Assembly (NCBI GenBank): GCA_032718475.1
Contig: JAUCBJ010004375.1
Coordinates: 1 to 64,000, forward strand
Length of the DNA stretch: 64,000 nucleotides
Reading direction: 5' to 3'
Origin: Nemertoderma westbladi
Lineage: Eukaryota > Xenacoelomorpha > Nemertodermatida > Nemertodermatidae
The position numbers and the translations under genes were made by a program. This document shows, in pieces, positions 46,501 to 55,900 of the stretch. Numbering within the stretch: position 1 is the first letter of the stretch; each line of letters begins with the position of its first letter. The notes under the pieces are model-generated. The model had not been told where the DNA came from. It made no database searches and worked only from the letters and a program-made list of their open reading frames with translations.

Positions 46501-49500
46501 AGCCACAGACGCAGTAGCAGAGATGAAATCAAACTTCTCAGAAGAGAATATGAGGGAGTCTAAACCTGTTACCGGTAAGTCTATGGTAAGTTTTGACGAT
46601 GACAGGACCACTGTGACATTTAACTCAGTAGACAGATATAATTCGAATACCCCAGCCTTTAGATCAGACTCGCGAGTATGGTCAGGTGAGCGGTTAGATA
46701 GACCTAGGTTAAAGCAACAGGAGTTGCCGGATGGATTTGTAGGTTGCCAATACTGTTTACTAAAGGAGGTAAGATCTGACGACCATAAGTTGGATAGTTG
46801 CAGACGGTTCAAAGAATTAAATTCGGAACAGAGAAGAGTTCAAGTGCGGACGTTGGACACCTGTTGGGCATGTCTTGCGCCAGGTCATGTACGGCGGCAG
46901 TGCCCGAACAGCAAGGACGGATGCATGGAATGCGGCAGACTACATCACAAGTTGCTACATGCGGATTTCCACACCCCAACGGACCGTTACTTACAGCGAA
47001 ATCCTCACAGGAAGGGGAGCAAAGAACCCGTATCGATAAGAAGGAATACGTACACTGGCATCCAGGACGATGGTTATCAACCAGGTTCGTCGGACGAGGA
47101 TGGCGAGTCGAGCGCGAGAGAAGTGACCTGCCAAGGTTTCACCGCGGATAGTTCATCGACCAGCGCGCGGACGTATTTATCATCGGCCACGTCGGAAATA
47201 TTTAGCGTGATTCCGGTGAAACTCACTGGCGATAAGGGATCGAAGCGAATATATGTGATGTTGGACACTGCGTCCACATTATCCTATATCGACGAGGAAG
47301 TGGCGAGAGCTGTTTCTAGCTTCCAGAACGCCGAGGAGATCCAAATAGAGTTGAAGTCTATGCACGGGGTAGGAGACCTCAAGGGACACAGAATTTCGGT
47401 AGAACTAGATTCCCTACTTCCGAGAGACCAGCATACTCGACAAGAACGGAAAGCTTTGCCATTGGACGGATTTAAGTGTCTAGCTATGAAGGGATTCGGC
47501 AGGCAGTTAGGTAAGGTGCCGCTGATGAGTCCCATAGCACAGGAGTATTTTGACAAGCTCAGGATACCCAGACACCAGGTAGGTTATAGGAATGTTTCTA
47601 TGTTAATTGGTGCAGAACAGCTGATCGCACACCAGATATGGGAAACGAGACCAGCTGAGCCGCATGTCAATGGACCGCATGCCCATAGGACTATATTAGG
47701 TTGGTATACACGAGTACCCATGTCTTATGAGTTTACAGGTGGCGACAAGCCAATGGATAGATACGACGAATTACAGCCTATAACCCAACCACCGTTAGTA
47801 GAACCACCAGACATAGACGAGTTTAGGAGAACCTGTATTGACCACTATAGTGACTTTAGCGAGTCGGACGAGGAGTTGATTCCCGATAATGTTAGGTTGT
47901 CGGAACCACTTCACAACGACCGGACAGATAGTGAACCCGAGGACTACTGTTATCAGACCCGTGGGTCTGGTTCAGCGGCCCACGCTACCTATTTGACTAA
48001 CGTTTTGACTTATACAGACATAGTGGAGGGTCAAGTGGCTAAATATCGAGACCTAGACATTTTCCAATACAGTGAGGAGGAATTACAGAAGGAATTGATA
48101 CGCCAGGACCTCGAGACAGGAGCCAGAACCGTCGAATGGCTGGATAGGGACGCAATGGAACCCGGTGGATATGACCTAGTCATGTCTACTGATGAGAAAC
48201 GGTCGTTGGAGATGATGGAAGACACCATACGTCTACTACCGACTGGACATTTTGAAGTTGGAATGTTGTGGCGTCGACAACCACCTAAGTTGGAGAACAA
48301 CTACAATTTAGCCTTGAAAAGATTAAACGGAGTAAGGGCTCGGTTGTTGAGGAATCCAGACATTAGGGAGAAGTATTGCGCCCAGATCAACAACTATTTC
48401 GCCAAGGGATTTGCTGGGAAGGTAGAGGACCCTGACTTAGTGACAGACCAGACTTATTACCTTCCACACCACTATGTGACTCACCCTGACAAGCCAGACA
48501 AAGTCCGAGTAGTCAACGACTGCGCAGCAGTCTATAGAGGTATGTCCCTGAATTCAGAGTTGATGGATGGTCCCAACCTGAACAACTATTTGATTGGAAT
48601 ACTGTTGCGTTTTAGACAGCGGCGATTCGCATTTACTTGTGACATCGAGGCGATGTTCCACCAGGTAAGAGCCTGTAAGGCAGACCAGGATAGCCTTCGC
48701 TTTCTCTGGTACGAGAATGAAGACTTATCCGGCCCAGTGGTTACATACCAAATGTACGTTAGGATATTTGGCGCCCGCGATAGTCCGAACGGCACGCTGT
48801 TTGTTCTAAAGAAAACGGCAACAGCCCAGATTGGTAAGTACCCAGTAGAGGTTATCGAGTCCATCTTGAGAAACTTCTATATGGACGACGGATTGGTGTC
48901 CAAGGACACAGCGGAACAAGCCATAGAAGTGGCTCATGGCCTGCAAGAGTGCTTGGCTACAGGGGGTTTTCCTCTAACCAAGTTCACTACTAACTCGGAG
49001 GCCCTATTAGAGTCGTTCCCGGTGAAAGATCGCGGGAGCGGAGACATAGAATTGGGGGTAGAACCAATCCCCATGGCGCGAGTACTGGGACTCGCTTGGA
49101 ACCCGAACTCAGACAAGTTCCAGGTAAGAGTTAGATTTGAGCCCAGTAGCCCAGACAAAGTTTTGACTAAGAGGATTTGCTTATCGACATTGAGTAGACT
49201 ATTTGACCCGATGAACTTTATCAGTCCGGTTATATTACAGGCACGAGCGTGCATGAGGAAAATTTGGTTGTCCGACGTAGAGTGGGACGAACCAATATCT
49301 CCTATACATGCAAAGCAGTGGAGGGAGTGGGAAGCCGAGTTGCATCTATTGAAAAATATAGATGTACCCCGTTCCTACTTTCCGAATCAGCTGGTATTTC
49401 CAGCTGATTTAGAGCTGCATCTGTTCAGTGACGCAAGTGACACCGGCTTTGGTATGGTAGCCTACCTTCGCCGAGAGGTAAGTCAGGACAAGTTTGAGAC

Positions 49501-50785
49501 GGCCTTTGTGACTTCTAGATCAAAGACAATGCCGGTCAAATACATGACTGTCCCTCGTGCAGAGTTACAGGCGGCTGTAGTTTCAGTCGAGGTAAGTAAG
49601 CAAATAACTGAGGAGTTAGACACGACATTGACCTTATTCTATTGGACGGACGCATCCTTGGTTTTAGTATACATTGCGGCCGACAATATTGCACTAAAGA
49701 CATTTGTGGCCAATAGACGCGCTCAGATCGTTGATTTTTCGACGAAGGAACAGTGGAGACATTGTCCGGGAGTGTTGAACCCGGCCGACATAACTTCGAG
49801 AGGTGCAATGCCGGCGGAATTCTGTCAGGAAGAGTCGCAGGAGTTTTGGTTGCATGGACCTGATTTTCTAACGAGGACACAGGAACATTGGCCAGAGCGA
49901 CTAAAGATAGTGACCAATCCGATGCCTGAAGATGCAGAAGTCAAAGTGGAGAAAGTCTCTAAGTCGAAGTCTAAAGCCAAACTTGAGTCATTGGAGCGGC
50001 CCGAAGAGTCATTGGAGCGGCCTGAAGAGTCATTGGAGCGGCCTGAAGAGTCATTGGTGCGGCCTGAAGAGTCATTGGAGCGGCCCGGAGACCTGTCAGA
50101 CCAACAGACTTACGTGACTACTAGGTCCGGAAGGGTAAGTTATGACATCAAACCACCCTTACAGACTAAACCGGAGTCACAATTGGTAAGTGACGGACAG
50201 AAAATGACCGACACAATGGAGTCTTTGGTTTCCAAACCTGCGGGTTTGGATTCGAAACTTCCATTAGTTAGCGGACAACCGTCACTGGCATTAGAGTCAT
50301 GCAGTGTTTATGACAAATTACTAAATTCGTCTGCCTCTTGGCTGACAATTTGTAAAAGAACTGCGTGGTTAAGCCGATACATTTTGTACCTTTGTTTAAA
50401 ACATTCGAAACATTTGAGAGAACCATTGAGCACCAATAGTGAGCGAATTCGGAAATTGAAACAACCTCTGACAGAGGATGAGATTGATCAAGCGGAATTA
50501 AGGCATTTGAAACATTATCAAATGTGTGCCTTCCCTAAAGAATTCCATCTATTATCGGCTCAACGACCAGTTCTCTATGAACCCCTTAGAAAATGGAGTC
50601 CATTAATCCATAAGGGTTTAATTTGTCATAGATCGAGAATCCAGACTGTCGACATAAACTCACAGTTTAGGTTCCCAGTGATAATCCCTAGTCACCCAAT
50701 AGAATTGCAAAGAGCGATTCTATGGGATATACACAAGAGGTTACATCACGCGGGAAGGTTACACTGTTTGTCGACTGTTTGTTAG
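43526..50785 (+). CDS. BEL-A Gag-Pol polyprotein up to a frameshift in integrase
   Basis: 2,419 residues from ATG 43526. Order: acidic N-terminus; long Arg/Glu coiled coil with 11-residue repeats (residues ~390-445); DUF1759-like Gag core (KFMGNHKHWRTFKTYVDE, ~829-925); zinc knuckle CWACLAPGHVRRQC (1113-1126) and CMECGRLHHKLLH; protease-like domain with LDTAS (Asp1247); RT with FTCDIEAMFHQV (Asp1706) and FYMDDG (Asp1787-Asp1788); RNase H with FSDAS (Asp1969) and WRHCPGVLNPADITSRG; a linker of PEESLER repeats; integrase N-terminal zinc region to HHAGRLHC. All catalytic residues checked are present. The frame ends at a stop created by a duplicated TGTT at 50776-50783; integrase continues in another frame. 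GTAAGT occurs 14 times in the sense strand. It makes the particle, copies the RNA and, if the frame were kept, would integrate the DNA. Confidence 0.92.
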   Translation: MSVSDKEALEDSYETAAGPPTDDSVNITVDDNADYDDAASDADVSEQEDETVTSEEEQQPQVIVLGSPTATDRKDCTAARTEVSDRESSVAEARARSPVSRPVGMVSAVVPTAVRSTRSSRNNPSSPPSVSQVSDREFDTAMKKKLRAHAGHITRTADKVRKMLADSANIGRVELAEIRREYNSALFKQTEELAVLAKKAVESQSSDVATRIYDRVLAALLEHRELSERFRRVRTENWLLWASQMQATQVSDAKLRDLVEREEIQDKEERRYQREVTSWLMQNGVVVPGQVLPTTENIQQRTLTPPDDASRDSGDSQVSHARGKVICARSLVSHNSAEERRRRLDEQQAEVLCASEARKEAERERERTRKLDAKLRELEDKGKRERAEREQKERELQLERERKERELELEREQKERELQLEREQKKRELELERERKERELEIEKERQALYEERARVEEEGAARRAREEEERKLAQLESARLSLESEERTRKANEIAEKGMRMIEECGASVGTELRELFALQKAEQEARTPTIRESTTTRIPIPGPAITSTRIAKPFSTYRTPVGISASPIAQNPRHRNTAPLYTERENEEFRETPTGRVLGEPNPRVWNTRTERRPSSTENFRVKPEEGSYERQRITQIEPTIQQNPSQEFITRDELSASLAQAISPHIQPITDMLSNLRLKEAAQVRSNSNPSRPELDKVQPSQRVRISEETIPHRPQVRTPVPNIHNPNFENSAEKFIQEAWVRASGRKPSRALRTDTESSDEEEEMRRQKSRNYKERRTDAEQVSWNHRERTRLNNPAELNHLLTRNDATLRDIGKFAARQGLPTQQPQKFMGNHKHWRTFKTYVDEQLTNSTFTPNEKFNYLLQMLHREPRAIADNFVGNERAFELAMKTLSDIYGNKTKMAQSIVEDLGKGGRITTPLELLNLANAISNALDILKTVNLPHHGDHAEVLKGVIRHLNMRYRQKWRKLENKLEGQGKVLTLQHIHDMIATDAVAEMKSNFSEENMRESKPVTGKSMVSFDDDRTTVTFNSVDRYNSNTPAFRSDSRVWSGERLDRPRLKQQELPDGFVGCQYCLLKEVRSDDHKLDSCRRFKELNSEQRRVQVRTLDTCWACLAPGHVRRQCPNSKDGCMECGRLHHKLLHADFHTPTDRYLQRNPHRKGSKEPVSIRRNTYTGIQDDGYQPGSSDEDGESSAREVTCQGFTADSSSTSARTYLSSATSEIFSVIPVKLTGDKGSKRIYVMLDTASTLSYIDEEVARAVSSFQNAEEIQIELKSMHGVGDLKGHRISVELDSLLPRDQHTRQERKALPLDGFKCLAMKGFGRQLGKVPLMSPIAQEYFDKLRIPRHQVGYRNVSMLIGAEQLIAHQIWETRPAEPHVNGPHAHRTILGWYTRVPMSYEFTGGDKPMDRYDELQPITQPPLVEPPDIDEFRRTCIDHYSDFSESDEELIPDNVRLSEPLHNDRTDSEPEDYCYQTRGSGSAAHATYLTNVLTYTDIVEGQVAKYRDLDIFQYSEEELQKELIRQDLETGARTVEWLDRDAMEPGGYDLVMSTDEKRSLEMMEDTIRLLPTGHFEVGMLWRRQPPKLENNYNLALKRLNGVRARLLRNPDIREKYCAQINNYFAKGFAGKVEDPDLVTDQTYYLPHHYVTHPDKPDKVRVVNDCAAVYRGMSLNSELMDGPNLNNYLIGILLRFRQRRFAFTCDIEAMFHQVRACKADQDSLRFLWYENEDLSGPVVTYQMYVRIFGARDSPNGTLFVLKKTATAQIGKYPVEVIESILRNFYMDDGLVSKDTAEQAIEVAHGLQECLATGGFPLTKFTTNSEALLESFPVKDRGSGDIELGVEPIPMARVLGLAWNPNSDKFQVRVRFEPSSPDKVLTKRICLSTLSRLFDPMNFISPVILQARACMRKIWLSDVEWDEPISPIHAKQWREWEAELHLLKNIDVPRSYFPNQLVFPADLELHLFSDASDTGFGMVAYLRREVSQDKFETAFVTSRSKTMPVKYMTVPRAELQAAVVSVEVSKQITEELDTTLTLFYWTDASLVLVYIAADNIALKTFVANRRAQIVDFSTKEQWRHCPGVLNPADITSRGAMPAEFCQEESQEFWLHGPDFLTRTQEHWPERLKIVTNPMPEDAEVKVEKVSKSKSKAKLESLERPEESLERPEESLERPEESLVRPEESLERPGDLSDQQTYVTTRSGRVSYDIKPPLQTKPESQLVSDGQKMTDTMESLVSKPAGLDSKLPLVSGQPSLALESCSVYDKLLNSSASWLTICKRTAWLSRYILYLCLKHSKHLREPLSTNSERIRKLKQPLTEDEIDQAELRHLKHYQMCAFPKEFHLLSAQRPVLYEPLRKWSPLIHKGLICHRSRIQTVDINSQFRFPVIIPSHPIELQRAILWDIHKRLHHAGRLHCLSTVC
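44692..44856 (+). repeat. 33-bp tandem repeat coding an 11-residue coiled-coil repeat
   Basis: About five copies of EREQKERELQL-type hendecads in BEL-A Gag. An 11-residue spacing suits a long, slightly right-handed coiled coil. Confidence 0.8.
49991..50083 (+). repeat. 21-bp repeats in the RNase H-integrase linker
   Basis: Five units coding (L)ERPEES. Four contain TTGGAGCGG (49991, 50012, 50033, 50075) and one TTGGTGCGG (50054). The same nine bases form the end of the BEL-A polypurine tract at 58202-58210. Confidence 0.85.
50776..50783 (+). other. 4-bp tandem duplication (TGTT) that shifts the pol frame
   Basis: TGTTTGTT lies at the point where the frame of the 2,419-residue ORF ends (stop at 50783-50785) and the rest of integrase continues in another frame. 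BEL-H has no such duplication at the matching place. Confidence 0.75.
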
Positions 50786-51899
50786 ACAGCGATTCATTCT
50801 ATTGCAGCCAAGCAGGGCAGTCGGCACTATGTATGACGCCTGTCTGGTTTGCAAGAGAGTGAACGCCAGAGTATTGGAACAGGAGATGGCTGAACTCCCG
50901 GAAGCGAGAGTGCAGGCATATGACCCACCCTTTACGAACACAGGGGTGGATTGTTTTGGTCCGATTGAAGCAAAGAGTGGACGGCTGACCCACAAACGAT
51001 GGGGTCTGCTACTGACATGTATGGCTAGTAGAGCCATACACATCGAGCGTGTGGCAGACATGTCGACCAAATCTCTGCTCCTGGCCTTGAAGAGATTTAT
51101 GGCCAGGAGAGGACTAGTAAAGGCGTTCTACTCCGATAAGGGTACAAACTTTGTCGGAGGGAATAGCGAGTTGAACGCGGCTCATAAAGTAGCACAGAAT
51201 AAGGAAATTTCTGTAGCACTTTTGCCGCAACGAGTAGAATGGAGATTTAATACTCCAGAGAGTCCTTGGAGAGGAGGAAGTTGGGAGCGTTTGGTTCGCT
51301 CTGTGAAGCAGGCCATTGCCAAAACATTGCCTGTGAACAAACAACTTACCGACGACGAACTGGTTACAGCTTTCATTGAAATCGAGCATACCCTAAACTC
51401 GAGGCCGATAGCTATGTTGCCAGACGGTGTTGCATTAACGCCGAATCATTTGCTAATGCAGAGTCCAGCATTTCTTGTGCCGGCATCAGAACCCATTAGT
51501 GCCGACCTATATAGTCGTAAAAGCTGGAAAGTGACTCAATTAGTAGCGTACACATTCTGGGAATATTGGCGGGAATACTATCTTCCCACCATATCCACCA
51601 GAACAAAGTGGTACAAAACGGTTCGGAGTCTCCAAAGGGGAGATTACGTGTTGATAACCGAACCCATTGTCAAGAGAAAGTATTGGGAGACTGGAGTGAT
51701 CTTGCACACACACCCAGACGTGCAAAACATAGTGCGCACAGTCACTGTGAAAATTAGGTGCAAGTGTCCGCACCCAAAAAAGTGTAAAACTAATGGTTTA
51801 CACACCTTGGACCGACCGGTCCAAGATATCGTGTTATTAGAGGAGACACGTATCGAGACGGGAGATTATAATTTGTCTCCTGCCTCAAAACAGAGTTAG
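50786..51899 (+). CDS. BEL-A integrase core and C-terminal tail, second frame
   Basis: Continuation of pol without its own ATG (the frame is usable from about 50786; numbering below counts from 50802). It has the second half of the zinc site (CLVCKRV), catalytic Asp in GVDCFGP (residue 50), Asp in FYSDKGTNFVG (112), and the probable catalytic Glu in GGSWER (162). A DUF5641-like tail follows (LQRGDYVLITE, LDRPVQDIVLLEE). A short insert CKCPHPKKC (about 51758-51785) is absent from BEL-H. Integrase inserts the DNA copy into host DNA. As it stands this half would not be translated unless ribosomes shift frame. Confidence 0.85.
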
Positions 51900-52596
51900 T
51901 GTTAGACGCAACTCACTTCGTATGCATTCCTCGTATGCAAATACAAGGAAATGCATAGGAGCGGGGTTGTGGTGATTTGCGTTGAGTTTTGTCTGGTGGG
52001 TATCAAAACAAAATTTTATTTCAAAAGTGGAAAATTAAAAATTTTAAAATTAGAAAAGTGAACCCAAGACAATTCCAGACGCTGTGTATAGACGCGTTTT
52101 AGAATTTGTCTATAGATAACAGTAATTTGAAAAGTCGTGAAGCCTGGAAAATAGCATTTAGAAACCATGGTGACGGCTATATTACGTAGGAGTGTAAATT
52201 GAGTTTAGCAACTTCCACAGATTGGTGCCAACAGTGCAACTAAGGTGCTAAAGGTTAGTAGCACCAGAGGCGTGCACGGACCCCACTCAGTAGTTTGCAG
52301 GATGTGTGATGTTCGATTATCAAACCTGTGGGTTTGGTATAGTCGAGTATTGTGGCTATAGTCCTTTCTAACTACTGTAGTTTAGTACGAGTAATGGGAG
52401 TAGTTTGGGCATCAAAAAGTGAGTTGGTCACGGCCAGTTTATCTCCAAAGTTTTTGCGCTATGCATGGGAATAGGTTAGAGGATAGTTAGTTAGGAAGAG
52501 ACGGGATCTAGAGAGTCGAACCTGAACTGCTGGAAGGCGGGGGGGTTCGGGAGGTCTGTCCTTCGGCGACATCTAACTGATTTACCCACATTGTAG
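51900..52596 (+). other. BEL-A spacer between pol and the third ORF
   Basis: Non-coding. Starts with a region of nested inverted repeats (acgcaa ... ttgcgt around tatgcatt ... aatgcata, about 51906-51985). It holds an extra GGAGCGG at 51958-51964, one palindrome copy (52320-52337) and the acceptor-like site. Confidence 0.6.
52571..52596 (+). promoter_or_regulatory. Splice-acceptor-like site before the third ORF
   Basis: CTAAC branch-point-like motif (52573-52577) followed by tgatttacccacattgtag. It lies 54 bases before the ATG at 52651. Confidence 0.35.
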
Positions 52597-52650
52597 TTGG
52601 TTACGTAACGGCACTTATTGGGATATATATATGTATATACGCGTAACATA

Positions 52651-52947
52651 ATGGAGAGGGATATTAGAGCGCAACCGCGCAGAGGATTTACTGCCAGAGA
52701 GGAGGCGGAGCTACCATTCGCGCGACCAGGATGTAAAGACTCTAACGTTTACTATCATGGGCGGTCCGTGATGGAGCTGAACGGAAAGTACAAGCCAAGT
52801 TATGATAAAGAATTACGGAGAGAAAGAATGAGAGCGTTGGGGGACCGGATGGAAGTCTTGCGGAGAGAGTATCGCACGCGGTATCCCTACGACTTTGCTT
52901 TGGACGTGTGTGACATCAGCGCAGATCCGGACGAGGAAATCGCATGA
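52651..52947 (+). CDS. BEL-A third ORF, N-terminal part before an in-frame UGA
   Basis: 98 codons from ATG 52651 (MERDIRAQPRRGF) to TGA at 52945-52947. Charged, no signal peptide or membrane segment, no known domain seen. The next ORF starts at 52957 in the same frame, nine bases later, with no other stop between, so the two parts are one reading frame with a single UGA. A weak match to the small BEL-B ORF (25446-25844) suggests an old component of the element. Confidence 0.6.
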   Translation: MERDIRAQPRRGFTAREEAELPFARPGCKDSNVYYHGRSVMELNGKYKPSYDKELRRERMRALGDRMEVLRREYRTRYPYDFALDVCDISADPDEEIA

Positions 52948-52950
52948 CTA
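52945..52950 (+). promoter_or_regulatory. UGA-CUA stop context between the two parts of the third ORF
   Basis: TGACTA. UGA followed by CUA is the best-known leaky stop context in animals and viruses. It could be a simple nonsense mutation instead. Confidence 0.35.
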
Positions 52951-52956
52951 TACCAT

Positions 52957-55900
52957 ATGAATATGTATTTACGACACGAGGAGCCTCTACCTGCAGTCCG
53001 AGACCAGTTCGACGGAATGCATCTGTATCGGAGGACTCGAGGCGAGGATCAGGAGACGCCGAAAGTCTTCAGCGTATACAAGCTCTTCTACAAGTGTGGT
53101 GAATGCATGAATAAACAAGACGTGGCGATTCCCGACCGACTAGACGAGCAACATCCGGAACCAATATTAACGCGATGTCCAGCTCACCAATTCCTTAGAT
53201 ACAACGAGGGAGGTTACCCGATGAGCAACCCGATGATCAGTATCGACTTCAGCGGAAAGCGACCTCCGAGACCCATTACGCCGACCGTTACGACATTAGA
53301 TCCGTATACGGAGATTAAACCCTGTTCGACACCCAGTTTGATAGAGACGGCAGCGGCCATTTCGCTGTACCGAGCCTACAAGGATCTAGAGGCGCGGCGC
53401 GAAGCGGCGCGGGACTCGGGTACCAAACCCGCGGGTTTGGAGCTCTCGAGTCCCTGGACTGCGTTTACTTCACCTCACCGAGTGAGAAGCCTCACGCCTG
53501 AGCATCAGGACGACATAGACGCGTTGCGGCAGGAGGAGCGAGCGGTGAAGGCGAAGGAGTTATTTGAGAACAGGATAGCGGAGTATAATAAGACCGCGGA
53601 TAGACATCAAGAGGAGACGAGGAGAGTGACCGGATTTGTTCCACAGGTCGTATCTCAACCCGGACCGGTGTATTATTCCGACGGCACTGAACCTGCGATA
53701 TTAGTAGATCATCCGGAGTCGCGAGAAGCGATACGATTCTTGCCGATGGTAAGAATGGCGGACCATTGGAACGTTGACTGTTTACGGGAAGTTTTATGCG
53801 CGAAGTTCTTGCGTGATGTCCCAATGCAGATCACAGATTACGACACGTTGGATAAGATTGGAGCTCCGGGGAAGGAGAGTAAGTTATTCGGATGGTTGGA
53901 TAAGTACATCAAGGTATGGGTCGCGGTGGCTACATTCCCAGACGACGAGGAGGTAGACCAGACGTGGCTGAGGAGGAAGGGTTCTTATACCCGATATGAT
54001 GACCACAAGGCGATCGAGCGCATGTGGACCCCATCAGATGAGATTCAGCGTCAGTGGAGGAAAACGGAGGAATCACTGCAGGATTGGAGAGTGATGTTCT
54101 ACGACAATGAAGGAGGGTCCCATCAGGAATGCTTGACTAGCAAGTGTATTCAAATTCGTGCGGCCGATGGTGTGACTCATGTGTTTATGCGTGTGAGGGC
54201 GGATCGAGAGAGACCGGAGCCCATCATAACGACACAATATCGGAAGGGGAAGGATCCTAGGGAACAGATTTTGGAGGTATGCAGGCGAGGAGGTATGCAT
54301 GGAGCGGAGCGTATCGACGCCAGGATGTTACCCAAGAAAGTTAGAGAGGCTATTCTCAACCAAGATTACGTCAAGGTGGGATCGGGAGTCCAGAGCGATT
54401 TGGAGAGCGACTTCAACGCTATGACTGATCTGGAAGATAGATTGCCTAGACCGTTTGTCGACACCAAGCTATTGTTGCTATGGGCACAGGATATTGGAAT
54501 TTATAGGGAGTATCCCAACTCTGCCAAGACTGGTATGGGCTTTATAGCACACTTGTTGTATAATTGGGACTTTAAGTTGAAGACGCAGAAGAAGTATGAG
54601 GAGGCGTATGGCGAATACAACACGCCACCGGGAGCGGAGTTCAAATCCCACTTCAAGCGGCAAGCGTTAGTGTATTGGAACATTTGCGCGCCACCCCGTG
54701 CGTCGCTACAATATTATTTGGTGCTTGAGTCGAACACGGTGACTTGTTTATTAGCGGATATCGTTGCGCGAGTTTTGAAGCGTCATCCATTGGTATTCGG
54801 AGGAGATCAATACGTTCGCTCGAAAGGGGGAATCCAATCCGACGTGATGAAGCGTTTCTTAACCCCGTTCTTCAACCAATCGTTAGAGAATACGTCGATG
54901 GTGAGGAGAGGATTAGCGATATTCGAAGGAGTATATCGACAGAACATCGGAGATTTGGGAGACCGACCGTCGATGGAATATCCGACGCCAGAAGCTTTGG
55001 AGAAGTGGTTCGGGAATCAAACCCGCGGGTTTGGTACTCCCTTCCACTCGGAGGCTGATAGACCTGTTAAGGAGGGCTGGCCGGAGACTTTAGTAGAGGT
55101 GTTCGGAGTAGATCTTCCGGTGGAGAAGACATATCCGAAACGAACGCGGGAGGAAATATTGGAGATAGAGGATAAGGGCGAGGATGTTTACTTTGTTCCG
55201 GATCGACAACCGTTGACTGGAGAGGACGACATCGGATTAGACATTGGGAAGGAAGGAAGTGCGAAACCGATTGGAGACCTCATATACGAGAGGGCCTGGT
55301 TTCCACAAGCGCGTAGGTGCAAATTGTGCGGCAGCACAAGGCACAATCTAAAGTCGTGCGACGCGGTAATAGAGGCGGCGCATAAGGTCTGCCGTTGGTG
55401 TAATGAGACCGACCATTCGTTTCATACGTGCACCGTCTTCATTTCTCAATGCGGATATTGCGGGGTAAAGGGACATCGTAGCGCAAGATGTCAGCTACGA
55501 GATGATTCCTTTCAAAACCATAGCGCTAACCTACTTCGGGAGATGTTAGATAAGTGGGAGGGTGTGGCCGATTACCATATCCAAGCGCAGATGCGTTGGT
55601 TACCATTTAAAGCGGGATATGGGTTTTGGGCGGTAGACCCATCGCATGTTGCGTACGAGCCATATTTACAATCGCTACCACAATATCAGGAGCTCATCCT
55701 AACTGCTCAAGACCTTCCACAGAACACTGGAGTTATCGTAGTTCGAGAGTACTTCAGACAATTGAACATGGACAATAAGTACACATGGAACTTCGTTGCC
55801 ATTTGCGATCGCATTACGAAGGGTGTATTTACGGAGACTAGAAAGGTGGTACGCGCGCGAGGAGATTGGAGGATGGCGGCTATACAGTACCGCAACGAAT

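Noticed and set aside
42995-52221. ttggcaccaa (42995) and ttggtgccaa (52212) as a primer binding site and its partner
   Set aside because: Neither is next to an LTR; the complementarity may be chance.
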